This document shows positions 43,201-52,377 of a stretch of DNA of 64,000 nt, one piece after another. Origin of the DNA: Deltaproteobacteria bacterium (GTDB lineage Bacteria; Myxococcota_A; UBA9160; SZUA-336); the NCBI GenBank assembly GCA_029261925.1, contig JAJDAJ010000026.1, positions 21,353-85,352 on the forward strand, read 5' to 3'. A program made the position numbers and the translations under genes. Under the pieces are notes generated by a model. That model did no database searches and was not told where the DNA came from. It saw only the letters and a program-made list of their open reading frames with translations. Position 1 is the stretch's first letter; each line of letters begins with the position of its first letter.

Positions 43201-46200
43201 AGACTATCAACGAGGGCCAGCACGTCGCGCAGCACCTCCACGACGCGCTGCCCGAGCGTCTTCGGAGCCGGACCCTCCACGTCGATGTCCGGCGGTGCCT
43301 GGGGCTCCACCTGCACCTCGTGTGCGTCGAGCTGCGCGGGATCCGGCGGCTGCGGAACGCCCTCGAACTCCCCGGTCTCCGGATCGAGCCGGAGCGTCGG
43401 TGCCTCGTCGCCGGTGTCGGCGGGAGGATCGGGGTCCGCAGGCGCGTCGGTGTCGTCCTGGCGGTGCGCGACGAGGGTCCCCAGGGCGGCGCCGCCCAGC
43501 CCGCCCAGGAGTCCCGCGCAGGCGCTACGGCACACGTACGGCGCCCCGAGCCGGAGCGCGAGCGCCACCCCGTTGCGGCCGTCGGGATCGACCAGCACGC
43601 CCGGCCGGTTGCGCGCGTAGGCGTACGCGTCGATCGCGACCGCGCCCTCCTCGAGCTGGTCCCACGCCTCGCCGCCGGGCTCGATCAGCGCGGGATCGGG
43701 CGAGAGGAAGCGGCCGACGAGCGGATCCTGATAGCGGGCGCCCATGTAGTGCAGGCCCGCGTCGGCGTCGTGGCGGTGACCGGTGAACACGAACGGGCTC
43801 TCGGGGGACGCGGCGGCCCCGTCCGGCGCGTCGAGCAGCGCGTGGAGCACGCCGTATGGCGTCACCACGGCACGCTGCAGCGGCTGCCCGGCGGCGTCGG
43901 TGACCAGGCGCTGGCTGCCGAGGTGATCGCCGAGCAGGTGCAGGCGTGTCTCCTCCGCAGCTCCGGAGCCCGTCAGCGTGAGCACGCGCTCGCCGAGAAC
44001 CTCGACGTGCTTGCGATGCCGGTCGCGATCGGGATCGAGCTCGTAGCCGGAGCCCACGAGCAGCGTGGTGCCCGCGTCGGAGCGCGTGAGCACCCGCTGG
44101 CCCGAGGCGTCGTAGGCGTGGCTGGCCCGGACCGCGCCGTCGAGGCCGATCAGCCGCCCCTGGTCGTCCCAGTCCAGCGACAGGCGTCCGTCCTCACCGG
44201 CATCGCGCTCGCGCAGGCGACCGTCGGCGTCGTAGGCGTACGCGTGAACGGCGCCCTGCACCGGGAGCCCCTCGGGACGGAGCGCGCAGGTCAGCTCGAA
44301 GTGACGCCCGCTGAACAGCGCCGCGTTGAGGGCGAGGACATCGGCGACGTCGCAGCGGTCGTCACCCGTGGCGTCACAGAGCGGGAAGCTGCACGAGCCG
44401 GTGTCGAAGATGCACGCGCCCAGCGCGAGGATGTCGGCGATGTCGATGAGGCCATCGCCGCTGGCGTCCCCGCACTGGCAGGGATCGGGAATGCCGTCGC
44501 CGCTGCGGTCGGGCGCGCCCTCCTCTCCAGCGTACGACGGGCACGGGTCGTCCGGCCGCGGCGAACCGGTCCGGTGAGCACCCACGAGTCGCGAGGTCAC
44601 CGCATCGGGCGGGGCTCCGGGAGCCCCGTAGCGCAGGGCGTCGTCGCCGCGCCGGATCAGCCGGCCCCCGGCGTCGTAGGCATGGACGAGCGTACCGTAT
44701 CCGCCCCGCGTCTCGGGATCCCGGCGGTCGACGGCCACCAGCGGCCGGTGCATTCCGTCGTACGCGAAGGACTGCTCGCAGAGCGCGGGATCGGTCAGCA
44801 GGTCGGTGATGCAGCGCGGGTTGCCGGCGCGATCGCGGCCGATCACCAGCGCCTGGAGTGGCCCGGACGGTCCCGTGACCCCGATCGCGCCCAGGCGCTG
44901 CAGCCGGGCATCGGGGTAGCTGCGCTCGACGCGGATCCCGGCGCTCACGTGGTGCATGTGCTCCACGCGCCCCGCCGGGTGCATGCGGATGTCGTCGATC
45001 AGCGTCTCGATCGACCCGTCGCGTCGCTCGAGCTGCACCGAGTCCAGGGAAGCCCCGGAGAACGCGTGATGCAGCACCTCGCCGTCCGGGTACGCGATCC
45101 GGGTGACGCGCCCGAGCAGATCGCCTGCGGTCTCGATCGCGAGCTCGAGATCGCCCGCGGGCAGGTGGAAGGTCGAGGCAACGCGCACGCGGCGACCGTC
45201 CGGCGACGCGTCGTACCTGCGCGTGAGAACGTCGCCGTGCTCGCTGGTCAGTCGACCGAGATTCCCGCCCAGCCCCGCCGCCGCGTCGCCGGGCTCGTCG
45301 TGGACCCAGCGCAGGTCGCCCGGAGCGCGGGCGATCGGAGGATCCGATCCGCCGGAGAGTGGCGGCCGGTCGGTGTAGACGCGGCGGCCAAGGGCGTCGT
45401 GGTGGTGCACCAGGGCAGCGGCCTCGCCGCGGGGCGGGATGGCCCGGCGCAGATTGCCGGCCGGATCGTACTCCCAGCGCCAGGCCGGGCCGATCCGGGG
45501 ACTCGCCGCGTCCGGAGCGCGGACCAGCATCACGCGGCGGTCGGCCGCGTCGTGGACCAGCGCGATCACGTTGTCGTGCCTGCCGCCGCCGTCCAGGGTC
45601 AGATCGGGCCCGTCCACCGAGATCACGCGCTGCTTCGCGTCGCGCGTGATGCGCGTGAGGGTGGTCGGATCGCAGGCACCGCTGTCCGCCGGATCCTCGC
45701 AGACGGAGACCAGCGCGCCGTGTCGATCGCGGCCCAGCTCGCGGTAGCGATCCACGTCACCCGGTCCGCTGCCGCCGTGGATGCGCACCCGCTCCACGAG
45801 CTCCGGCGCCAGACCCGCCGGATCGCGCGCGAGAACCACGTGGCTCGTGGAGCGCAGAAGCTCGCCGGCGTGGCGCTCCGCGACCACGCGGAGCAGGGCG
45901 TCGTGCTCGAACACGCGGCGATCGGCGGCACCCGCGGGAGACGCGTCGCAGGGCGGGTCGCCGGCAGCCCGCGGCGATGGCGTCGCCGGCCCGCGCGCCG
46001 GGAGCCACTCGCAGCGGAGCTCGCCGCGCGGCCCCCACTCGCGTCGAGCCAGCGCGAAGCGACCCGCCTCACCCGGGGGTACGCTGCTGTCCGACTCGAC
46101 CGCGGAGAAGTACTCGCGCGCGAGCCCGTCGAAGTACCGCAGCTGCTCCACGCAGTCCGGCTCGGCAGCGTCGCAGGCCGGTTCCGGTACCCGCACGCCC

Positions 46201-49200
46201 CGCGCCCAGGTCACCTCCCGGAGGTGCTGGGCGTCCACGGGGACCTGCGCTGAATCGGCCGGCGAGGCGCCCGGAACGAAGGTGCGGAACTCGAAGCTCG
46301 CGGTCCGCTCGTCGCACGCGGCATCGATGCCCGCAGCGCGTGCGCCACTGCGCGAGCGTGACCGCAGCCGGCCGAAGCCGTCGCGCTCCCAGCAGAGCAG
46401 CTGCCCGTTCGGATCGAGCTGCCGGAGCAGGCTGCCGTCGAGTGCATCCACGGCGTAGCGGGTCATGTGACCCGCCGCATTCGTGGACGACACGACACGG
46501 CTGCGGAACGCGTCATCGTACCCGAGCACCAGCGATGGCGAGGACCCGGAGGCCACGTGTCCCGCGGCGACGGCGACCGGATCCCAGTAGCGCGTGACGT
46601 TGCCCAGGGTTTCCGAGCCCACCTCGGGCGTGTCGTACTCGAAGACCTCGGTCAGCTCCTCGCCCGTGGCGACGTCGGCCAGCCGGAGCTGCGTCGTGAC
46701 CAGGCCCCGCACGGGAGGCGCGAGGTGCGTGTCCGCACCGTCGTAGCGCAGCCGCGTGCGGCCCAGCAGCGTGACCCCGTCTCCGCCGAGCTCGGAGATC
46801 TCGGCCGGGTAGCTCACGAGCCAGTCCGCGACGTTCGGTGCGTACAGGTAGTCGGTGCGCAGGCCGTCGTCTGCGCTGCGGGTGGCGTCGCCGTCGGCCC
46901 CGTGGTCGCGCTCGCTCCGCAGGTTCCCGAAGCGCGTGAGGAGCGTGCCGGCGGCGGCGCGCCAGCCGTACTCGCGACTCAGCAGCCGCGTCTGTCGCGG
47001 CTGGCCGGGCGTGTCGACGTCGGCGGTCCAGCTGCGCTCGAGGGTCGCGGCCGCAAAGCTCGAGCCGGGGATCGGCAGCGCCCCGGGTCCCGCGTCCTCC
47101 GTGACCGGCTGGTACAGGCTCCAGGTGACCGATCTACCCCGATGGACCACGCCCGCATCCCCGCCCGGGGTGACCGTCTCCTCGAGCTGCAGAAGTCCGC
47201 GGCGCGCGGGGTCCTGGTGGAACAGGGTTCGCACCGTGACCTCGCCCGTCGTGACCTCGGCCATGCGCAGGCCCAGGTTCTCGCGCCGCTCGCGGTCGTA
47301 CCGCGGACCCGCGTAGCTCAGCGTGCGCACCTGTCGCGCCGTACCACTGCGCCCGTCCGAGACCTCGATACGCGAGACCACCCAGTAGTGGCGTCGCGCC
47401 GGCGCGACCCGGGTCGTGTCGAGCTCCTGCGCGCGGTACTCCGGACTGGCCGCCCGCACCGGGCGGTGGGCGAAGCGGGCCGTGCTCTGGTACTCGAGCC
47501 GCGTCACGCTGCCGAGCTCTCCGGTGATCGACGCGAGCAGTCCGGGCGGCGAGACGTGCGACAGGACCGCCCACTCCCCGTGCTCGCCCGTGGCCCAGAC
47601 CTCCTCGGGCACGCCGTCGGAGTCCAGATCGACGCCGCCCGAGCTGTCGTCGCCGCGATGCGCGTGGGCGCGGATCGGCTCACTCGAGAAGCGACCATCG
47701 CCGAGCCCCAGGTGGACCACGCGCGCGTCGAGGAAGTCGACGTGATCGAGACGATCGAGCCAGCCGTCCCCGTTCACGTCGCGCAGCGAGGCGAACGGCC
47801 CGTACAGGGGCTGCCCCCCGTCCAGTCCGCACGTGGCCTCCTGGTGGCCGTGAATCCCCGTGTGCAGGAGTGCCGGGCGGACCACGACGCAGCCTCGACC
47901 GTCGGCATCGCGGGCGACCAGGACGCGATCCACGAGCCCGTCCCCGTCCACGTCGGCCTGGTCGCGCCCCGTCTCCCCGCTGAGCCGGTGCAGCTCGGAG
48001 AGCGCCTCACTCCCGCCGACGGTCGAGCTCGCCGCCACGGTCGTGGGCGGATGAAAGCCGCAGCCCGCCGCCCGGTCGCAGCCTGCATTGAGCGCGATGC
48101 TCCACACGCCGGGCGCGCTGAGCGCGACGTGGTCCGGACGGCCGTCGCCGTTCACGTCGAGCATCCGCGAGAGCGAGTAGGTGCGGAAGCCGGTGGCGCC
48201 GCAGCTCTCCTTGAAGCCGAGCGTCCGGCCGTACATGAGCCAGTCCCGCGGCCCGGTCGTGCTCGGCGGGGCGTCGATGGCGTGCTCCGGCGGGCTCCAG
48301 GCGACCGGCGGGCCGAAGCCGTCGCCGACGCCCGGCCGGACGCTCCAGTGGAGAACGGGGCCGTCCAGGCTCTCGGCGCCTCCGGGCTCCCCGGCGGCGT
48401 GCACCAGGTCGACCAGGTCCGCCCGACCGTCGCCGTCGAGGTCCAGGACCTGGACCTCCGACCAGTGCCCGCACTGGAGCGCGCTGTCTCGCTCGTCGGC
48501 GGCGAAGCCCAGGGTCGGATGTGCGTCCGCGGGTACGCGAGTCGAGAAGCCGCCGTCGGCGTCGTACCAGCGCCAGGGCCGCTTGGGCTCGAAGCGTGCG
48601 GGATCGGCGGCGTCGGGGAAGCGGCCGAACATCACCGACCAGCGGGTCACGCTGCTGCATCCCGCCTCGTTGCCGAGGCGGTCGAGCAGGCCGTCACCAT
48701 CGAGATCGGTGAGCGCCACGTTCGAGAACGGCAGCTGGTCGATCGAGATCGACGTGGAGTCGCGCAGCTCGTCGTCGCACAGCGTGGCCGCCGGGCCCGC
48801 CGGCAATACGCTGCTGGCGCTCTCCGGATCGGGCGTCAGGTCGGGCGTCGTGTAGGTGAACGAGGTCGGCGCCGGGAACGGCGCATCGTCGCGGCCGTGG
48901 CGCTGGATGGAGCGCAGCTGCGAGAACGGCGGGTGGTCGGGCCGGTCGCTGCGGGTCTTGGGAGAGTACGCCAGCACCCAGCGCGCGGCCTGCGCGCCGT
49001 TCACGCGGGTGGTGATGCTCGCGAGCCGCCGGCTGATCCGGTCCTGGAAGCCGCCCCGGTAGCTGGTGGGGCGGTCCTCGTCCTCGCCCGGGTACGCGCG
49101 CGGTACCCACTCGAGCTCGACGCGCCGGCTGGCCTGGAGGGGTGCGAGCGCGCCCTGCTCGCGGAAGCTGTAGTCGATCCGCCGCGGGTACAGGTGGCTG

Positions 49201-49988
49201 GCGACCGGCGGCACGTCGGGGCAGAGCTCGCCCGCCTCGCAGCTGCAGTCGCCGTCCGCGTCCGTGCAGCTCGGCTCGTAGTCGACGCGGTAGGCGTTGC
49301 CCCGCGGATCGACGACCTCGTCGAGCCGCCAGCGGAACACGTCGGCGGTCGCGGGGTCGCCGTCGGCGCTGGCCTCGTACGGATTGCGCAGGCGGCTCGA
49401 CGCACCGTCGGCATCGCGGCTGCCGAAGCGCAGCTCGGTCCCGTCGGGTCGGGTGACCGACCACCAGCCGCCGCCGGCGTCCGGCACGAAGGCGATCCGC
49501 TCGAAGCGCGTGCGCTCGCGGTGGAAGCGAAGCGAGCCGGCCCGCGGGTCGGGCACCAGCAGCTCGCCGTCGAGCTCGAAGTGATCCGCGTCGGTGTAGG
49601 ACGGCGGGCCCTGGCGGGTGCTGCGCTCGATTCGCCCCAGTCCCAGGCTCCAGCCCCGGCCGTACCCGCTCGCCCGCGTGAGCGAGCTGTAGCGCAGCGC
49701 GAGCTCCGGCGTGGCCTCGCCGGTGCCCGGAGGCACGACGATCGGGTACACGTGGCCGACCGAGCCGGTCGACGCGTCGAGCCGCGCCGCATCGGGCGTG
49801 ACGAGCAGCGGGCTGTTGTGGCTCGCCGGGAGCAGGTCGGGGATGTGGACCAGCCCGGCGCGTGCCCACGACGGCGCACCGCCGATCAGCAGCAGCGCGA
49901 GCGGCAGGGCGCGGCGGCGCAGCACCGTGGCCGCGCGTTCGCGCGCGCGCGACGTCCCCTCAACAGATCCCCGTGGCATGGCTCGCAT
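43197..49988 (-). CDS. SpvB/TcB-type RHS-repeat protein with embedded dockerin-like module
   Basis: Exported protein of 2263 aa. Signal peptide near residues 25-45 (RRRALPLALLLIGGAPSWARA); an SpvB-like domain (GSVGHVYPIVVPPGTGEATPELALRYSS); several FG-GAP/VCBS Ca-binding repeats (DLDGDGLLDRL, DLDGDGRADLVDL, DVNGDGWLDRLD); a TcB-type middle; and RHS repeats. It ends in the RHS core (GLHYMGARYQDPLVGRFLSPDP, then DPDGRNGVA near 2133). About 130 residues follow: a hydrophobic Gly-rich segment and a Pro/Asp-rich tail, with no toxin domain recognised. A dockerin-like module sits at about 1809-1899, inside the RHS region. The ATG at 49988 has GAGGGAGG upstream and suits the sigma-54 promoter; a start at 50024 would lie within that promoter. 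Confidence 0.88.
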   Translation of the reverse strand: MRAMPRGSVEGTSRARERAATVLRRRALPLALLLIGGAPSWARAGLVHIPDLLPASHNSPLLVTPDAARLDASTGSVGHVYPIVVPPGTGEATPELALRYSSLTRASGYGRGWSLGLGRIERSTRQGPPSYTDADHFELDGELLVPDPRAGSLRFHRERTRFERIAFVPDAGGGWWSVTRPDGTELRFGSRDADGASSRLRNPYEASADGDPATADVFRWRLDEVVDPRGNAYRVDYEPSCTDADGDCSCEAGELCPDVPPVASHLYPRRIDYSFREQGALAPLQASRRVELEWVPRAYPGEDEDRPTSYRGGFQDRISRRLASITTRVNGAQAARWVLAYSPKTRSDRPDHPPFSQLRSIQRHGRDDAPFPAPTSFTYTTPDLTPDPESASSVLPAGPAATLCDDELRDSTSISIDQLPFSNVALTDLDGDGLLDRLGNEAGCSSVTRWSVMFGRFPDAADPARFEPKRPWRWYDADGGFSTRVPADAHPTLGFAADERDSALQCGHWSEVQVLDLDGDGRADLVDLVHAAGEPGGAESLDGPVLHWSVRPGVGDGFGPPVAWSPPEHAIDAPPSTTGPRDWLMYGRTLGFKESCGATGFRTYSLSRMLDVNGDGRPDHVALSAPGVWSIALNAGCDRAAGCGFHPPTTVAASSTVGGSEALSELHRLSGETGRDQADVDGDGLVDRVLVARDADGRGCVVVRPALLHTGIHGHQEATCGLDGGQPLYGPFASLRDVNGDGWLDRLDHVDFLDARVVHLGLGDGRFSSEPIRAHAHRGDDSSGGVDLDSDGVPEEVWATGEHGEWAVLSHVSPPGLLASITGELGSVTRLEYQSTARFAHRPVRAASPEYRAQELDTTRVAPARRHYWVVSRIEVSDGRSGTARQVRTLSYAGPRYDRERRENLGLRMAEVTTGEVTVRTLFHQDPARRGLLQLEETVTPGGDAGVVHRGRSVTWSLYQPVTEDAGPGALPIPGSSFAAATLERSWTADVDTPGQPRQTRLLSREYGWRAAAGTLLTRFGNLRSERDHGADGDATRSADDGLRTDYLYAPNVADWLVSYPAEISELGGDGVTLLGRTRLRYDGADTHLAPPVRGLVTTQLRLADVATGEELTEVFEYDTPEVGSETLGNVTRYWDPVAVAAGHVASGSSPSLVLGYDDAFRSRVVSSTNAAGHMTRYAVDALDGSLLRQLDPNGQLLCWERDGFGRLRSRSRSGARAAGIDAACDERTASFEFRTFVPGASPADSAQVPVDAQHLREVTWARGVRVPEPACDAAEPDCVEQLRYFDGLAREYFSAVESDSSVPPGEAGRFALARREWGPRGELRCEWLPARGPATPSPRAAGDPPCDASPAGAADRRVFEHDALLRVVAERHAGELLRSTSHVVLARDPAGLAPELVERVRIHGGSGPGDVDRYRELGRDRHGALVSVCEDPADSGACDPTTLTRITRDAKQRVISVDGPDLTLDGGGRHDNVIALVHDAADRRVMLVRAPDAASPRIGPAWRWEYDPAGNLRRAIPPRGEAAALVHHHDALGRRVYTDRPPLSGGSDPPIARAPGDLRWVHDEPGDAAAGLGGNLGRLTSEHGDVLTRRYDASPDGRRVRVASTFHLPAGDLELAIETAGDLLGRVTRIAYPDGEVLHHAFSGASLDSVQLERRDGSIETLIDDIRMHPAGRVEHMHHVSAGIRVERSYPDARLQRLGAIGVTGPSGPLQALVIGRDRAGNPRCITDLLTDPALCEQSFAYDGMHRPLVAVDRRDPETRGGYGTLVHAYDAGGRLIRRGDDALRYGAPGAPPDAVTSRLVGAHRTGSPRPDDPCPSYAGEEGAPDRSGDGIPDPCQCGDASGDGLIDIADILALGACIFDTGSCSFPLCDATGDDRCDVADVLALNAALFSGRHFELTCALRPEGLPVQGAVHAYAYDADGRLRERDAGEDGRLSLDWDDQGRLIGLDGAVRASHAYDASGQRVLTRSDAGTTLLVGSGYELDPDRDRHRKHVEVLGERVLTLTGSGAAEETRLHLLGDHLGSQRLVTDAAGQPLQRAVVTPYGVLHALLDAPDGAAASPESPFVFTGHRHDADAGLHYMGARYQDPLVGRFLSPDPALIEPGGEAWDQLEEGAVAIDAYAYARNRPGVLVDPDGRNGVALALRLGAPYVCRSACAGLLGGLGGAALGTLVAHRQDDTDAPADPDPPADTGDEAPTLRLDPETGEFEGVPQPPDPAQLDAHEVQVEPQAPPDIDVEGPAPKTLGQRVVEVLRDVLALVDSL

Positions 49989-50020
49989 CGGCGTCCTCCC
50001 TCGACGGGAGGTGCGACAGA

Positions 50021-50035
50021 GCAAGCGGCGTGCCC
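50021..50035 (-). promoter_or_regulatory. Sigma-54 promoter of the RHS gene
   Basis: On the minus strand, GGGCACGCCGCTTGCT keeps the essential -24 GG and -12 GC with the standard spacing (GGGCAC complement of 50030-50035; TTGC complement of 50021-50024). It shares GGCACG-N4-TTGCTCTG with the regulator's promoter. Transcription would start near 50010, about 20 nt before the RHS ATG. Confidence 0.7.
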
Positions 50036-50039
50036 GGAT

Positions 50040-50075
50040 GCGGCGGCGGGAGGCGTACGGGCTTCACGCCGCCGC
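50040..50075. repeat. Inverted repeat just upstream of the RHS sigma-54 promoter
   Basis: Perfect 9-bp arms (GCGGCGGCG 50040-50048; CGCCGCCGC 50067-50075) with an 18-nt loop, between the alpha/beta-hydrolase stop and the -24 element. It may be the terminator of the hydrolase transcript or part of an enhancer region; low sequence complexity makes a chance origin possible. Confidence 0.4.
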
Positions 50076-50095
50076 GGGGCGACGGGAGCGGGGCT

Positions 50096-50734
50096 TCAGA
50101 GGCCGGCGATGCGCTGACCGGCGTCGCGCGCGAGCTCGGTCAGCTCGGCCAGGCCGCCGGTCGCGAAGAAGTGATCGACCCCGGGGATCACGTCGAGGTG
50201 GTGGTCGTCGATGCGGGCCAGCTGCTCGCCGAGCGCGTCGAGCGGGGAGAACGCATCGCTGGCACCGCTGATCGCGTACACCGGGACCTGGAGCTTCTCG
50301 AGCTCGATCTCCTCGAGCATCGGCACCGGCGGCGCCACCAGCACCAGGGCGCCCACGCGCGCGTCGCCCGTGGCCACGCGCAGCGCGGTCGCCGCGCCGA
50401 AGGAGTAGCCGGCGGCGAGCAGCGGGCCGGAGACCGTCGCCGCCATGTGATCGAGCGCCGCGCGGTAGTCCCGCTCGGCCGCGCCGGGGTCACCGGTGAC
50501 CTGGCCCTGGCTCGCACCCACGCCGCGCCAGTTGAAGCGCAGCGACGACCAGCCCGCGCGGAACAGGCCGTAGGCCAGCTCGTTGACCACCGGGTTGTCG
50601 AGGCTGCCCCCGTACATCGGGTGCGGCGGCGCCACCACCGCCGCGCGCTCGCCGCCGCCCTGCCAGACGGCCTCGAGCACGAGGCCCTCGTCGGGCACGG
50701 CCACGGTGACCATCTGCTCCTTCCAGGTACTCAC
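50096..50734 (-). CDS. Alpha/beta hydrolase
   Basis: The 212-aa compact alpha/beta-hydrolase has the nucleophile elbow GYSFGA (about residue 108), an oxyanion-type HPMYGGS near residue 38, and catalytic Asp (SGASDAFSP) and His (GVDHFF) in order. No signal peptide. It resembles the short dienelactone-hydrolase-like or 'alpha/beta family' proteins of unknown substrate. TAGAAT is 6 nt before its GTG start, suggesting a leaderless mRNA. Confidence 0.88.
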   Translation of the reverse strand: MSTWKEQMVTVAVPDEGLVLEAVWQGGGERAAVVAPPHPMYGGSLDNPVVNELAYGLFRAGWSSLRFNWRGVGASQGQVTGDPGAAERDYRAALDHMAATVSGPLLAAGYSFGAATALRVATGDARVGALVLVAPPVPMLEEIELEKLQVPVYAISGASDAFSPLDALGEQLARIDDHHLDVIPGVDHFFATGGLAELTELARDAGQRIAGL

Positions 50735-50743
50735 TGGCCCATT

Positions 50744-52225
50744 CTACTGCCGCGTGCACTCCGAGATCAGGAAATCGACGTCGAGCGCTCCCAGGTCGAG
50801 CTGCGACGCCAGACCCTGGGCGTCGTAGGTCGAGCCCGTGTTCCAGAGCTCCTTGAGCAGCTCCCCGCAGCCGCGCGCCCGCCAGAAGGCGCGGCCGTGC
50901 TCGCTGCGCAGCTTCTCCGCGAGCTGCGCTGCCAGGCAGGCGCCGCGCAGCGCGTCCACGGCGCGCGGCAGCACGCACAGGTCGCGCAGCAGCGCGTGGC
51001 CGCTCCAGTCGACGCCCAGGGCGTCGCGCATGCGCGCGGCGTGCGCGTCGGCCAGGGCCCCGGCGGGCGCGTCGGCCGGCAGCGCCGCGAGCTCGAGCAC
51101 GCCGATCGCGCGCGCCGCCAGACGGCGCAGCGGTCCCAGGCGCAGCACGCGCGCATCGACGAGCCAGGCAGCGGCGCGCGCGGCAGGCGGTCCGTCGTCG
51201 GCCCAGGCCGGATCCTGCACGCGGTCGCGCAGCAGCGCGCCCCAGGCGTGACCGAGCGCCGCATCGCCGGGCACGCGGCGCTCGAACGCGAGCGACTCCG
51301 AGACGAAGGCGTCGGCCAGCGCGCGCCCGCCCAGGTCGAGCAGCGCGGTCAGGTCGCGCACGGGACCGCGCGACGCCACGACCAGCCAGGTCTCGCCCGG
51401 CACGCGCGGCCGGAACGCGCGGGGCGCCGGGTGGCGACGCGGCCCGGCCGCGACGTCGATCTCGAGCCCCGGCAGGTCACGCAGGCGCACATCCCAGCTC
51501 CGGGTCAGGTGGTCGAGCACGTCGCCCGGAAGCGCCTCGCGGAACCAGCGCGACCAGCGCGGCAGCGCCAGCGCGCGCGACAGGTCGATCGCGCGCGGCG
51601 CCGCGCCCGGCAGCCCGGCGGCCGCCAGCGCGCCGGAGAGCATCGCGTGCCAGGCGCTCTCGGTGCCGTCGAGCAGTCGCCGCGCGGCGCGCGCCCAGGC
51701 GTCGAGATCCACGCCCGGCCGCTCCGCGCGGGCGCGCTCCAGCGGCGTGGCGTAGCCGCGGTCCGCCCAGGCGCCGGCCACCGCGGCGCGCACCTCCTCG
51801 CGCAGCGGCGCCAGGTCGGCATCCACGGCATCGAGCCCGCGCGCCAGATCCGCGCGCGCGTCCGCATCGGTCTCGACGTCGGCACGCAGCCGCGCCGCGA
51901 ACGCCGACGTCTCGTGCGCCCCCACGCGCACCCGGGCCGACGCCTCGCGCTCCTGCCAGTCCACGATGAGCCCGCGCAGCGACGCCTCGACCGCCGCGGC
52001 CTCTGCGGCGCTTAGCAGCCGGCGCTCCGCCTCGCGCTCCTCGTCGAAGCGCGCGGCCTGGTGGGCGCGCCGCGCCGCGTCGAGCGGATCCCCCGCGGCC
52101 AGGTCCTCGAAGCCCGCGTACAGCCCGTCGAGATCCGGCCGCGCATCGCGACCGCTGTGCCAGCGCGCCCACACACGCTCGCGCGCGGCATGGTACCCGG
52201 CAAGGCGTTCGCGAAGCTCCGTCAA
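50744..52225 (-). CDS. Degenerate M3-type peptidase homologue (zinc site lost)
   Basis: The 493-aa Ala/Arg-rich helical protein. Its C-terminal half follows the oligoendopeptidase M3-like pattern: PRAFRPRVPGETWLVVASRGPVRDLTALL, then the zinc-helix position, then SLAFERRVPGDAALGHAW, then DRVQDPAW. Where HExxH should be there is DLGGR (about residues 297-301), and the downstream Glu ligand position is His. All three zinc ligands are thus replaced, so a catalytic role as a metallopeptidase is unlikely. The TTG start is preceded by TATCCT with 8 nt between. Its role may be binding or structural. The assignment rests on pattern only. Confidence 0.5.
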   Translation of the reverse strand: MTELRERLAGYHAARERVWARWHSGRDARPDLDGLYAGFEDLAAGDPLDAARRAHQAARFDEEREAERRLLSAAEAAAVEASLRGLIVDWQEREASARVRVGAHETSAFAARLRADVETDADARADLARGLDAVDADLAPLREEVRAAVAGAWADRGYATPLERARAERPGVDLDAWARAARRLLDGTESAWHAMLSGALAAAGLPGAAPRAIDLSRALALPRWSRWFREALPGDVLDHLTRSWDVRLRDLPGLEIDVAAGPRRHPAPRAFRPRVPGETWLVVASRGPVRDLTALLDLGGRALADAFVSESLAFERRVPGDAALGHAWGALLRDRVQDPAWADDGPPAARAAAWLVDARVLRLGPLRRLAARAIGVLELAALPADAPAGALADAHAARMRDALGVDWSGHALLRDLCVLPRAVDALRGACLAAQLAEKLRSEHGRAFWRARGCGELLKELWNTGSTYDAQGLASQLDLGALDVDFLISECTRQ

Positions 52226-52377
52226 GGCCCGCGAGGATAGCGGTCCCCGGCGCGGGCGAGGGTCAGGGGGTCTGCGGCGGCATCGCCGGATCGAGCTGCG
52301 GCTCGAGACCGGCGAGCCTGCGGCGCTGCACGACCACGATCCGGCCCGGGCGGCGAGGGGCGGCTATGCTGCGGCGC

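Noticed and set aside
43197..43600. Polymorphic-toxin C-terminus with the TPR protein as immunity protein
   Set aside because: No nuclease, deaminase or ADP-ribosyltransferase motif is visible in the tail; kept only as an open possibility.
46467..50117. Very long plus-strand open frame (about 1216 codons)
   Set aside because: It is antisense to the RHS gene, has Arg/Pro/Val-rich composition without recognisable motifs, and arises because GC-rich coding DNA rarely makes stops in the opposite frames.
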